The notes below the pieces were generated by a model, which did no database searches, had not been told where the DNA came from, and saw only the letters and a list, made by a program, of their open reading frames with translations. From an uncultured Candidatus Altimarinota bacterium (GTDB taxonomy: Bacteria > Patescibacteriota > Gracilibacteria > BD1-5 > UBA6164), in contig CALDZW010000094.1 of NCBI GenBank assembly GCA_937944175.1, forward strand, positions 1-21,366: DNA of 21,366 nucleotides, read 5' to 3'. The translations under genes were made by a program, and so were the position numbers. This document shows positions 9,477 to 19,614 of the stretch, piece after piece; the stretch's first letter is position 1; every line of letters starts with the position of its first letter.

Positions 9477-10997
9477 ATGAAAAAGAAATTACAATGATTT
9501 ACCTTGGTAGAATTAATAGTAGTAATTACTATATTAACAATCCTTGCTACTGTTGCATTTATAAGTATTTCTTGATATACAAGATATGCAAGAGATGTTG
9601 TCAGGGTAACTGATCTTAATAATATGAAATCAGTATTAGAATATATGAACACAGAAAGCTGATATTATCCTTATCCAGATGAGTCAACTGATATTGTTTT
9701 TTGAACTGCAGTTGTTTGGAAACAATGAGTGTTTTGACCTAATGTTAGTAGAGCTACTAAGAGATTAAACAAGGTTCCAAGTGACCCATTAAATGGTGTG
9801 CTTTACACATATTCTGTATGAGAAAACAGAATGGATTATGAGCTAGCTTGAGCATATGAGTGAGATGATTTTGCATATAGTCGATCATTATTATCAGAAA
9901 CTTATGCTGCAGTTGATATTGAAAAGTTAAAAACAAGGATAATATGAAATTATAATTGAAAGGTGAAAGTAGTAAAAGATTGATGAGTTGATTATGTATT
10001 AGCTCTGCCTACTATGATAGCAATAGATACAACTGATTGAAATCTAGAAAATATTATAACATCTAAAAAGCTTACGTATAATGGATTTAACTCTCTTCCA
10101 CATTCATATGGAAATATCACTCCTCCAGATGAGGGGGCATTTGAGTTTATACCAAAGAGATTAGTCGTGTGGAGTTGAAGTATTGATGATGTACAAGAAA
10201 CGTGAAGTGGTTTTACAGATATTACAACATGATTATATACAGCATATATCGGAACAAACTTATATTTAAAATGAGACGAGTATAAATTTATTGACTGAAA
10301 AGATGTTGTGAATTTTATACTAAAGGCACCACTACAGGAGTGAAAAATCTATAAAAATTGTAAAGAAATCCAAGGATCAAAAAATAATGCTGAAAATTGA
10401 TGTTATTCAATTACTGGAAAATTTTTGTGATCTGATAAAAGTTGTCTTGATACAGAATCTCCAGAACGTTATTATTGTGATATGACAACTGACTGATGAG
10501 GGTGGACTATGTATGCAAAAATAAAGGGTACATATGAATTCACAGATGCAGTTCAGTGTGTAATTTGAAATAAGATCAATAATTCTGAACTATATTGTAG
10601 AGTTCCATTTACCTTTGGTAAGGCAAAGGAAATACTTTATGAAGATTTGAGTACAGGAGAATCTTACATAAATAATGCTGATATTCCTTTCAAGGAGCTT
10701 GGAAGCATTCGGTGAAGCTTTTATAAATCAGCCTATTTTGATATAATGTATTATTGATGAGCGGGACATGATTTAGCTGCTGACTTAGATCTAAGTAATG
10801 TACGTTATGCACGGTTATGAATTAATTTTCAACATACACATCCAGAAACATGAGCTGGACGGAATCCAGGAGGATCATATGTGTATACAGCTGCAGGTGA
10901 TTGGTATATGAATTATGATTCAAATGGATTATCATGACCAAATCTATGACAAAAACGGGAAACAACTCCTAGAATATGAGAATTCTATGTACGTTAA
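9477..10997 (+). CDS. type IV pilin-like protein with C-terminal fibrinogen-like domain
   Basis: The product has 506 residues. It begins MKKKLQGFTLVELIVVIT, a class III prepilin signal: a short basic leader, Gly7 (a TGA codon) just before the prepilin peptidase cut, then Phe+1 and Glu+5, and a hydrophobic helix. The middle (about 35-290) carries pilin/pseudopilin-like features such as VPSDPLNGVLYTYSV and DYELAGAYE. From about residue 291, CKEIQGSKNN, then YYCDMTTDGGGWTMYAKI (GGGWT at 340-344), matches the start of fibrinogen-related domains, which bind sugars or acetyl groups. The rest (SIRGSFYKSAYFDIMYYGGAG, GRNPGGSYVY) looks like a lectin-type fold. The protein could therefore place a binding domain on a pilus or pseudopilus. 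It ends at a strong terminator. Pilus machinery genes are not in this window. Confidence 0.9.
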
Positions 10998-11030
10998 AAA
11001 AACTGAGAAATTATTTCTCAGTTTTTTTAA
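10996..11030 (+). terminator. bidirectional intrinsic terminator between convergent genes
   Basis: AAAAAAACTGAGAAA (10996-11010) pairs with TTTCTCAGTTTTTTT (11014-11028) around a TTA loop. It begins at the pilin-like gene's stop codon and ends 15 bases from the stop of the minus-strand operon, so it probably serves both. Confidence 0.88.
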
Positions 11031-11044
11031 TTAAATATTGTCTG

Positions 11045-12115
11045 TTAAACTGTAATAAAAGGAGCAAATATTAATCTATTGCTTTTGTTTTTTATAAAAT
11101 CATCAGATAAAAAATCAAGATTCACTTCACTTCTATATCAAGCATTCCCACGTTGAATCATGTTGTATCATACAGTTTTTACTTTGTAATGAATATCGTA
11201 TCTGTTACAGGTTCTTGGGCAAATATCATCAGTTGCATAGTATCATCTTGAGGGGTTTTCTATTGCTGAGGTATCACATAATCTTCAAGTAAAAATTAAA
11301 GCCCATGGATAGTATACATCAATTCCAGTTTCTCAAAATCTTGAATTATCAAAAAGCTCTTCTCTTTTTTCCATATAATCAAGAGTAACACGATCAACTC
11401 AGTATTTCTGTAAAAAATTCCTAAAGACTTCTAGACTTACTTCAGAAGAGTTATAAAATTTCATTTGCCATTTCACTATTTCATCTCTCAGAGTAAGCTT
11501 TACTTGTTCTGGTTGGTTTTTAATTTTTTCTCCAGCAGGATGTGCTTCATATCAGAATGTATCAATAAGTGGAGTTTTTAATATTTTGTGAATAACTCTT
11601 CAAAATATTGGTGTAAGGTTGGTATACTTTTTATTTAAAACTCTAAGCACTCAAAAATCATTTACAACTACCTCAATAGGGTTTTTTATACGTAAATTAT
11701 TGAGGTATTCAAATGTTTCCTCTAATTTTTCCAGCATGACATTTCAGACATATGGTGTAACAAGTGTAAAAGTTCTCACTGTGTGAGGAGGATATTTTTT
11801 ATTAAATTCTCAAAATAAATCTATAGCTTTCTCAACCTCATGTTTATATACAGATAAATATTCACAATTATCGCTTCAATAATAAATTCAGTTAATTTTA
11901 TTAAAAGCATCTCATCAGAATTTTTTCTTTATTTCTCTTATTCACATGAAGTTTACTTCATATTGTGGAGAAATATCTTCAGCCAATTCTCATGGAAAAT
12001 TTTCTAGAAAAAACTTTGCTAGATTCCTGTCATTTTTTCATTGAGAAAGCAGAGCTCATTTATTTAGCAATTCAAAGTATTCAAGATTCGTTCAGATGTG
12101 AATATATAAATCCAT
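11045..12115 (-). CDS. U32-family protein (UbiV-like), four Cys suited to an Fe-S cluster
   Basis: The product has 356 residues and no signal peptide. Features recall the U32 family, now known to include Fe-S proteins of oxygen-independent hydroxylation (UbiU/UbiV, RlhA, TrhP) rather than true peptidases: IYYGSDNCEYLSVYKHEV (Cys84, like the first cluster Cys), VRTFTLVTPY, VVNDFGVLRVL followed by a conserved-looking FGRVIHK, and a C-terminal trio Cys280-x18-Cys299-x3-Cys303. Four cysteines in this layout fit one [4Fe-4S] cluster. It is last in a five-gene operon and starts 1 base after the stop of the C39-like gene, so translation is probably coupled. Its partner UbiU-like protein and any quinone pathway are not in the window, so the substrate is unknown. 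Family assignment is by motif reading only. Confidence 0.6.
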
Positions 12116-12116
12116 A

Positions 12117-12695
12117 TTATATTTTTTTAATAACTACAATTCCAGTTTCTCGAGCTATTCTTGAAGAAAGTGCATCTTCAAGAAGTATAAGTGGTATAGA
12201 CTCTCTGTTTTTATTATCTCACTGAGGGTTAATAATTGTAATGTTATTTCAGTCAATACTTTCTATAAGTCCATCATGCATACCAGTATATCACTCCCAG
12301 ACAGCTCATACTTTATATTCTATCCAGAGGTCATTATTTTCCTTTATATTTTTTGAAATAAATGAATGAAGGCTAGGGTATGTAGTTAGAATTTTTGTAA
12401 GATGAAAGGCTTCTGCTTTGAGTGGTAGATTCTTTGAATCAAAAAAATTATTAACAATATTTTCTGATTCTATTGTTACGAATCACTCATTACCATTAAT
12501 ATCAGTGGTTGTTTTAAAAGTATTCTCAAAACAATAGAGTGTTGAAGGTTCTACACTAATATTAAAAAAGAGGCCAAGTTTTTCTTGTTCAAAGATAATT
12601 CATAATTGTCTATATAAAATCATATTCAAACAAGCAACAGCACAAAAATGAGGTTTCTGAATTTGAATGATATATGGAGGAACTAGGCTGAGCAT
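12117..12695 (-). CDS. C39-like papain-fold protein, probable cysteine peptidase
   Basis: The product has 192 residues. The N-terminus has the shape of the C39 family active site: Gln11 (or 13), then PHFCAVACLNMIL with Cys18 as likely nucleophile and Cys22 four residues on. Later come a Gly-Met-His140-Asp-Gly stretch and NITIINP with Asn156, which fit the His and Asn/Asp of the triad. C39 members cut leader peptides at Gly-Gly sites or are cytosolic proteins of unknown role (C39-like 2). There is no signal peptide, membrane segment or fused ABC transporter here. It lies in an operon with a glutaredoxin, an unknown protein before it and the U32-like gene after it. It could process a small peptide, and the unknown 134-residue neighbour is the obvious candidate, but nothing in the sequence proves this. 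No Shine-Dalgarno site is seen. Confidence 0.6.
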
Positions 12696-12707
12696 GCAAT
12701 AATATTT

Positions 12708-13112
12708 TTAGAATACAAAATCAACCCTGACTACTTTGTTTCAAAACTTTGTTGATGTTTCACATTCTCTTACACAAATTACCTCAGCAACTTCTTCAAA
12801 TCTTTTCTGAATTTCATCAAATGTAATATGTTCTCACTCAAAACTAGCAACTTCATAGATTCATTCTTCATAACTAGAAGGGGTTAAATAGATTGAATCT
12901 TCTAATGAGTGTGAAATATCATATCAATAAATTTCTCCTAACTGTTTTTCAGATTCTTCAATAAATCATGATGAAGAGCCACTATTAGTTTCTCAAAAGA
13001 AAAAAACTGTTTTCTTTCAATCAACATTTCAATGTTCAATATGATCAAAGTCAAAGCTATCTGGAATGCATATTTCTGATCAGATTGTTAGTGTTCAAAC
13101 TATAGTATTCAT
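12708..13112 (-). CDS. hypothetical protein, 134 residues, in the redox operon
   Basis: I do not recognise this family. The product is acidic and begins MNTIVGTLTIGSEICIPD. It has a Gly/Ser-rich stretch (FFGETNSGSSSGFIEE), the phrase IYEVASFEGEHITFDEIQ and a C-terminal region with two cysteines (VICVRECETS), three in all. There is no signal peptide or membrane segment. It starts 5 bases after the glutaredoxin stop and ends 12 bases before the C39-like gene, so it is made with them. Eleven or so TGA-Gly codons keep it open. The cysteines and the glutaredoxin next door suggest a redox partner or a small substrate protein of the neighbouring enzymes, but this is guesswork. Confidence 0.75.
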
Positions 13113-13117
13113 AAATG

Positions 13118-13381
13118 TTATTTGTTGTTAATAATATTGAGAAGCCTTCATTCTGAGTGTAGTTTTGAAACTTCTGAATATCCTCAGAGAAGGTTCTCTT
13201 TTGAAATATCTCAGTTAAAAATTTGAGGTACTGTCATCATTCAAGTAGTTTGAACAACCTCATTCATTTCCTCTGATCAAATTTCTACAGATTTTTCTTC
13301 ATAAGGAATGTGTAAATCATCCATAAGTTGTTTTGCCATCTGACAATATGGACATATTGAACTACTTACTATTGTTATCAT
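13118..13381 (-). CDS. glutaredoxin
   Basis: The product has 87 residues, the normal size of a bacterial glutaredoxin. It begins MITIVSSSICPYCQMAKQL with the dithiol active site CPYC at residues 10-13. TVPQIF is the cis-proline motif, and LLGGYSEV corresponds to the glutathione-binding GG-[YF]-x-[DE] region. Glutaredoxins reduce disulfides or glutathione mixed disulfides, and some carry Fe-S clusters. It sits between the membrane protein gene (46 bases upstream) and the 134-residue unknown gene (5 bases downstream). Its place in an operon with a putative Fe-S U32 protein and a cysteine-dependent C39-like protein suggests that it keeps their thiols reduced or helps with the cluster. Confidence 0.9.
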
Positions 13382-13427
13382 GTTATTGCATTAATAAAAT
13401 TAAAATAGTGTATCTAGCATTAGCCTT

Positions 13428-15584
13428 TTATCTTTTGCTATCATTTATAGAATTCTTTCTAGTATCAACAGGCACATTCATGTTAAGACTATATAAACAT
13501 TCTTGGGCTTGTGCTCATAGTACTCATAAAGTAGTGTCAGGCCATCCACATTTTTGAATAAGTACTTGCTTGAGTCCTTGTTTTGTATTATTATCAAATA
13601 TCTGATCAATTTCTCATTCAAAATATCCTAATCTTTTGAGTATATCTTCTAGCCACCTAACCTGATCACTTACTGATCAAATTTGAAGTGTTTTACTAAA
13701 ACTATATATTTCTCAGATATTTTGTGATTCCATATTTTGTGTTTTTTGATCATCTTGACTTCAAAGAGTATTTTCTATACTATCATCTGTTGCTTTAATT
13801 ACTGTATTATTATCTGATAAATCACTAACTCCTAGATTCTCTTCTGATGAACCATTTACAAAACTATCAGAATTTTCAAGTCCTTTTTGTGTAGTATTAA
13901 CACTTTTTTCAGAGTCATTTTTATTTTTTAAGTCTATTGGTACTTCCATATTAAGACTGTACAAACATTCTTGAGCTTGAGCTCATAATACTCATAAAGT
14001 GGTTTCAGGCCAACCACATTCTTTGATAAGTACTTGAGTAAGCGCTTGTTTAGTTGCTTCATCAAATACTTCATCAACTTCTCATTTAAAATACCCAAGT
14101 CTTTTGAGAATATCTTTTAACCATCCAACTTGATCACTTACAGATCATACTTGGAGTTGCTTGCTAAAGGTATATATTTCTCAAATTTTTTTTGATTCCA
14201 TTTCTAACTTCTGCGGAGTTGTTTTATCTTGTGAATCTATTTTTTCAGAAAAATTATCACTACTAAAATTTTCTCAAAGAGTATCTTCTATAATCACAAA
14301 TTGTTCATATCCCTTTTTTTCTTGAGCCCACTTTTTATATGAATCTAACATTCATGACTTTACTCATATAAGTCCTAAGAGATTTCATATTACAAAAAAT
14401 CAGAGTATTATGTATGTATATTTTTTTGCAAATTCACTAAATGAGAAAGTTTTATCTTTTTTACTAAAACTCATCATATTTTTACAAATTGTAAAAATAA
14501 ATCATGAATTGAGCATATAAAATCATGATGCAAAGAGAAGAAAAAAACCTATATATTCTCATGAACTGATGTTTCCAGTAATGAGAAAGTATTTATGCAG
14601 TACATATCCTCATAAAACTCAGAGTGAAGCAAATATAACTAAAAATTGATTTTCATAACTTGGAATAGAAAAGTCTGAAGGGTATTTAGACCATTTATAA
14701 TTTGTACCATTAATTTTAGAATAAAGATAGCTTGTAAGTGTAATTATGACAACAAAAAATACTAAATATTTTATGTTGAAATATAAGTTTAGTACTAATG
14801 CAAATGATGCTACTATAAAAGAAATGAGAGTGATTTTTTTTATATTGTTATCAATTTTATTTAGAAAATAATGAAACAGTTTTGTGTAAAGTCCTCATTG
14901 ATTATTGAAAGATCCAGATTGTGTAACTGAATTGTTAATATCATTGGTATCTTTTCTTTCTGATTTCTTGTCAGGAAGTTCTCAAATATCAGAAAGTATA
15001 GATTCTTTATATGTTTCAATTTTTCTTATTATACTATCAATGTGGTTTTTCACTAAATTACTATTTTTTTCAGTGTCTACTGCCTTTCACTCAATTTTAT
15101 TATTTCAGATAGTACTATTATATATTTCACTAATCACTCAAAAAATAAGTAGATAGTATGCATGTATACTAAATAGCTCAGAAAATTCTTTATTTCAAAA
15201 AGTAATGAAGCAAATAGTTATAAGTAAATATGTAAGTGCTCATAAGAATATATATCTTGTATCAAACCTAAAAATGATATATGAAAACATAAATATAAAA
15301 AGAAGTGCCACACTCACTGACTCTAGAATAAAAAAGTTTAATAGAGAAAACGTAGCTAATCCAATCCACTGATATAAGTGTATTGTAGGAGTCTGTTGAG
15401 AATCTTTATTTTCTTTGTAAATGAGAGTATATAAAAAATCAAAAAAGGGGACTAAACAGAATAATAAAACACTTACAATTTTCCAATCACTGAAAACCTT
15501 TCAATAAAATGAATGATATCATATAGCTATAATTGAAAGAATGCAGATATAAAGATATGTAAGTAAGAATGTATTTTTAAGCAC
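13428..15584 (-). CDS. polytopic membrane protein with two duplicated peptidoglycan-binding-like domains
   Basis: The product has 718 residues from a GTG start. An in-frame TAA lies five codons upstream and no early ATG exists, so GTG is the likely start. The N-terminal part has about five hydrophobic helices within residues 1-180, then a polar, probably coiled segment (about 195-265), then more helices and a last one near 385-405 (YIILGFFVIGNLLGLIGV). After this come two copies of a 92-residue domain (462-553 and 618-709) with VSDQV-WLKDILKRLGYF-GE-D and a Cys-Gly-Trp-Pro plus TTLGVLGAQAQECLYSLN ending. The domain resembles PGB_1 peptidoglycan-binding repeats with an insertion. The tail probably reaches the wall from the membrane. 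A double ATG at 14477 could instead start a separate C-terminal protein, since a 19-base palindrome sits just before it. It heads the minus-strand operon. Confidence 0.8.
13458..13733 (-). repeat. peptidoglycan-binding-like domain, copy 2
   Basis: A 276-base unit with the same length and start motif (MESQNIGEIYSFSKTLQIG) as copy 1 at 13926-14201. Both include a conserved Trp, RLGYFEGEID, CGWP and AQAQECLYSLNM. Conservation is high at the protein level and visible at DNA level, so the duplication is probably fairly recent. Confidence 0.85.
13926..14201 (-). repeat. peptidoglycan-binding-like domain, copy 1
   Basis: First of two equal 276-base units, beginning MESKKIGEIYTFSKQLQVG and ending MEVPIDLK. 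An acidic Ser/Asn/Asp-rich linker of 64 codons (13734-13925) joins it to copy 2. Confidence 0.85.
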
Positions 15585-15802
15585 TGTGAAATATAGTTAT
15601 TAAAGTGAAGATTATCTACAATTATAGATGTATCTTTTAAAATATGTATAACTATAATAAAAACATTATAATTTACAAAAATATATTAAATATTCTTTAC
15701 AAAAAAAATATTTCTCATACCCTTTTTATGATTTTCTTTTTTACTGTATGTAGTTGGGCATTAATGTATTAAATTAAGATTTAATAATAACTTTCAAAAC
15801 AC
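15585..15802. promoter_or_regulatory. divergent spacer with repeated TTTACAAAAA motifs
   Basis: This 218-base spacer separates the membrane-protein operon from mraY. TTTACAAAAA occurs at 15672-15681 and again at 15696-15705, 24 bases apart, and the longer form TTTACAAAAATA is also found at 2959-2970 before uvrB. No clean -35/-10 pair at standard spacing was found. No gene is seen in it. Confidence 0.4.
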
Positions 15803-16861
15803 ATGGACTCACACTTAGTTTCAATATTTTCATTTTGATTAGCAACTTTTGTAGTATGATTTATGGCAACTCCCTTTTATATAAATGTATTAAAGGAATT
15901 TAAATTGGGGAAGCAAATAAGAGAAAACGCTACTTCATGAAAGGCTACAGAATTTAATAAGTTACATAAAAAGAAAGCAGGAACTCCTACAATGTGATGA
16001 TGAATTATTTTGTGATCAGTTTTTTTTATGGTTATCATTAGTATGATTTTACAATGACTTTGATACATTAATAATTCTCTATTCAATCAAGAAGAAACAT
16101 ATTTAAGCTTATTCACATTGTGAACAATAGGCCTATTGTGAGCTATTGATGATTTTATGAATATTAGATGAATCTGAAGAACAAAGGGATTGTCAGCAAA
16201 ATTTAAAATGTTTTGGCTTATTGTCTTTGCAACTCTGTGAGCATTCTGGTTTTATTATAAATTATGATGGAATATAGATCATTTGTTTGCTACTCCAATA
16301 TGATGACTTGATATAGGTTTTTTCTTTATTCCAATATTTATACTCATGATAGTAGGATTTAGTAACAGTGTAAATGTTACTGATTGACTCGATTGACTTG
16401 CTTGAGGGCTATTATTATTTTCTTATGTTGTATATTGATATATAACCTTTAATCAAGAACTCTTCCTTCTATCAACATTGTGTTTTACTATTGCATGAGC
16501 CTTGATTGCTTTTTTATGGTTCAATATAAAACCTGCACAGTTTTATATGTGAGACATGTGAAGTTTAGCATTATGAGCAAATTTGTGAATAATAGCTATG
16601 CTTACAAATACTGTATTTGTACTATTCATTGTGTGAGCTGTTTTTGTTTTTGAAATGTTGAGTGTAATTATCCAACTCTCGAGTAAAAAACTGAGAAAAT
16701 GAAAAAAAGTGTTTATTATTGCCCCATTTCATCATCATCTTGAGGCTATTTGATGGAAAGAGGAGACAGTGGTATTTCGTATATGGATACTGGGACTAAT
16801 ATTTTCAATTTTTTGAGTAATGTTTTATATATTACAAACTGTTGAACCAATAGCAATATAA
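15803..16861 (+). CDS. mraY: phospho-N-acetylmuramoyl-pentapeptide-transferase
   Basis: MraY is a membrane enzyme that moves phospho-MurNAc-pentapeptide from UDP onto undecaprenyl phosphate, giving lipid I, the first membrane step of peptidoglycan synthesis. The product has 352 residues, close to the usual 360, with about ten hydrophobic helices. Catalytic motifs are complete: HKKKAGTPTMGGG (the three Gly are TGA), Asp116-Asp117 in GAIDDF, NVTDGLDGLAGG (Asn191, Asp194), MGDMGSLALG with Asp251, and the PFHHHLE loop with His310-312. So the organism probably makes its own peptidoglycan. The start gives MDSHLVSIFSFG; no Shine-Dalgarno site is seen. It is followed by the phosphotransacetylase gene after 48 bases rather than by the other mur genes that usually surround it. 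Confidence 0.96.
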
Positions 16862-16909
16862 GCCCAGGAGCGTTATTTTTACATCTAATATTTTATAAAA
16901 TTCAAAAAG

Positions 16910-17836
16910 ATGTCTAAAAAAATCACATACCAGTCAATTATTACTTCTATAAAATCAGAATGATCAAGGAAGAGAATAATTTTTCCAGATATAAATGATC
17001 ACAGAGTGTTAGAAGCTTCTGAAGCTTTGCTTACTGAATGACAAAGACCAATTTTGATTGGATATGATTCAGATTTTTCCCTCTATAGAAATACCGATTT
17101 TCTTTCTAAGAATAACTATAGAGAAAATACGGACTATTATCTTATTCAAGATTGAGAAAATATTATAGAACATGCATCTAGTTTATTATCTGAATGAAAA
17201 GTAGATGGGCTCCTATGATGAAATGTTTCATCAACTGCAAGTATTGTGAGGTGACTGATAAAATCTATATGAACAGCTCAGTGAATAGGAAGACTTTCTT
17301 CTTATTTTGTTATAGAGAATAGTAAAGGACTATTTTTTATAGCTGATTGCGCTATTCAAGCAGAACCGAATGCCCAGCAACTCGCTGAAATTGCTTTTCT
17401 CACAGCTCAAAGTGCTGCATTTTATGGTATTATTCCAAAAATTGCAATGTTGAGTTTTTCAACAAACTGAAGTGCAAAACATCCAATGGTAGAAAAAGTT
17501 CAAGAAGCTACCAAGATAGCAGAAGAATTATTGAAACAAAGTGACATACAAGAATATGTCATAGAATGAGACATTCAACTAGATGCTGCTTGTAAGTTAG
17601 GTGTTTGGGAGAAAAAAAACAAAGATTCAAAATTAAAATGAGAGGCAAATATACTCATATTTCCAGATCTTGATTCAGGGAATATTTGATACAAGGCAAT
17701 AGATTTTTTCGGAGACTCAATTGCACTCTGACCAATCCTTCAATGACTCAAAAAACCATGAAATGACTTAAGTAGATGATGTAGTGTTGAAGAAATAGTA
17801 GCTATGTATTATATAACAGCATGACAAATACAGTAA
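16910..17836 (+). CDS. pta: phosphate acetyltransferase family protein
   Basis: The product has 308 residues, the length of the short, catalytic-only form of phosphotransacetylase, which swaps acetyl groups between CoA and phosphate. Visible family features are RIIFPDINDHRVLEA near the start, VDGLLGGNVSSTASIVRG, ENSKGLFFIADCAIQAEPNA, MLSFSTNGSAKHPMVEKVQEA and, near the end, FPDLDSGNIGYKA and ALGPILQGLKKPGNDLSRGCSVEEIV. With acetate kinase it would yield ATP from acetyl-CoA; the kinase gene is not in the window. Related phosphate butyryltransferases share these motifs, so the acyl group is not certain. Its stop overlaps the next gene's ATG by one base (TAATG), indicating coupled translation with an ABC transporter that has no obvious metabolic link. 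Confidence 0.9.
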
Positions 17837-19605
17837 TGACCGAACTCAAACAGAGGAGTTTTATTGAGATTATGAAAAAACTATTATGGATAGTTCCATT
17901 TAGGAAACTCACTTATATTAAGTATTTTATAAAATCTTCATTAGTATGAATTAACTGAGTAATTCATATTTTATTTCTTGCTCAAATTACAGGATTTTTA
18001 GAACAAAAAGATGTAGCTGGATTTAATGAGATTCTTATTATTTATGCTGCCTATATTTTTTTCTTTGAGGCATCATTTTTTTGCATGAGAAAATGGTGAT
18101 GGATGGAAACTATACCTATGTGACAACAAGATATTCTCAATCACTATTTACCTCAATATATCACTCTTGATAATAATAAAGTGGAATCTGTTTGAACATG
18201 AAAACTCATGAATTTTTTTGATAAAGGGAAGCTAGAATGGACTGAAATTGTAGCTGAAATTTTCGAAACAGGAACTATGCTCTTAGTATCAATTCTATTT
18301 ACTATATACATGATATGAAAAGTAGAAATTACGTATAGTGTGTTGTTTGTAATATTACTCATATTGTTTATCTGGATTTGAAATTATTCAAACAATAAAT
18401 TAGCTATTTTTAGAAAACAGAGATATATCTGGAGATCAGATGTAATGAAGCATCTTGTTATGGTATTAATGTCAAAGATTGAAATTTTGAGTGCAGGGAG
18501 AATTCAACAAGAACTCAGTAAGTTGAATGATGTGTCAGAAAAACTTTCTGACATTAATAAAAGGATGTGATTTCATAGATTCTTTCTGAGAAGAGTTTCT
18601 CAATTTGTAATAAGTGTTATTCTCCTTCTGAGTTTTTGGTTTTTGTGAAAAGAGTATCTAGAATGAAATCTACGCTTGTCAGTACTTGTATGATTAACAG
18701 GGACACTTATTATTATGCAAAAATCTATTGGAGATGTTATTAGTCTCTATGTAAAGATGACCAAAAGATTTATTAGTGTGGAAAGGTTATGGAGCTTCTT
18801 TGAAGATACTCCACAAATTCAATGATATGAAGAGTGAAAACAGTTTAACTATAAAGTGTGAGAGATTTTTATTAAGAACATGACTTTTGGATATGACCAA
18901 CATAACAAAGTGTTTGATAATTTTTCTATGAGAATTCCTTGATGAACAGTAAGTGCTTTTGTATGAAATAGTGGAAGCTGAAAAAGTACACTTGTAAAAA
19001 TAATTAGTGGTTACTTAAGACATGATTCAGGGGATGTAATTATTGATGGACAAAAAAATAAAGAAGTTTCACTGAAAAGTTTGTATAAACATATTGGGTA
19101 TCTCAGTCAAGAACCAAGCGTATTCGATGGAACCATTAGAGAGAATTTAATGTATGGAATGGTACAAAATGAAAACAATGTAGAGACTGCTGATTTACAG
19201 TCTCTTCTAGAAGAAGCAATTACACTCTCAAAATGTGAATTTATCTATGATTTTCCGAATTGATTAGAAACTGAAATTTGAGAGAAATGAATTAGGCTCA
19301 GTTGATGACAAAGACAAAGGATAGCTATTGCTAAAATATTTTTGAAAAATCCTGAAATCATCATTCTCGATGAACCCACTTCGGCTCTTGATAGTTTCTC
19401 AGAAGAACAAATTACGAAGGCAATGCATAATTTATTTGCATGAAGAACAGTAATTATTATAGCCCACAGACTCCAAACAGTAAAAAATGCAGATAATATA
19501 TTTGTACTTGAAAATGGAAAAGTAGTGGAAGAATGAAATCATGAAAAACTAGTATCCAAAGAATGAATTTATAAAAAAATGCTTGATTTACAGAGTGGAT
19601 TTTAG
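17836..19605 (+). CDS. ABC transporter, fused permease and ATPase (exporter type)
   Basis: The product has 589 residues, the usual size of a half-transporter that works as a dimer. Residues about 20-330 hold the helices of an exporter membrane domain and the rest is the ATPase. The ATPase is intact: Walker A GNSGSGKST (377-385, first and last Gly are TGA), Q-loop YLSQEPSVFDGTI, signature LSGGQRQR (488, both Gly TGA), Walker B IIILDEPTSALD with Glu513, and His544 in IIIAHRLQTV. Such proteins export lipids, peptides or drugs, and the substrate cannot be read from sequence. The ATG overlaps the pta stop by one base. An in-frame ATG 12 codons on (MKKLLW) has AGGAG 13 bases before it and is an alternative start. 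MsbA-like lipid flipping is one option given the nearby mraY, but not shown. Confidence 0.93.
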
Positions 19606-19614
19606 CTTATAAAT

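Noticed and set aside
13458..14201. The two 276-base units as a mobile element or CRISPR-like repeat
   Set aside because: Both are in-frame protein domains of one gene, with no terminal repeats, target duplications or spacers.
15585..15802. Classical -35/-10 promoters in the divergent spacer
   Set aside because: In DNA this AT-rich many TATAAT-like words occur, and no pair with 16-18 base spacing was convincing.
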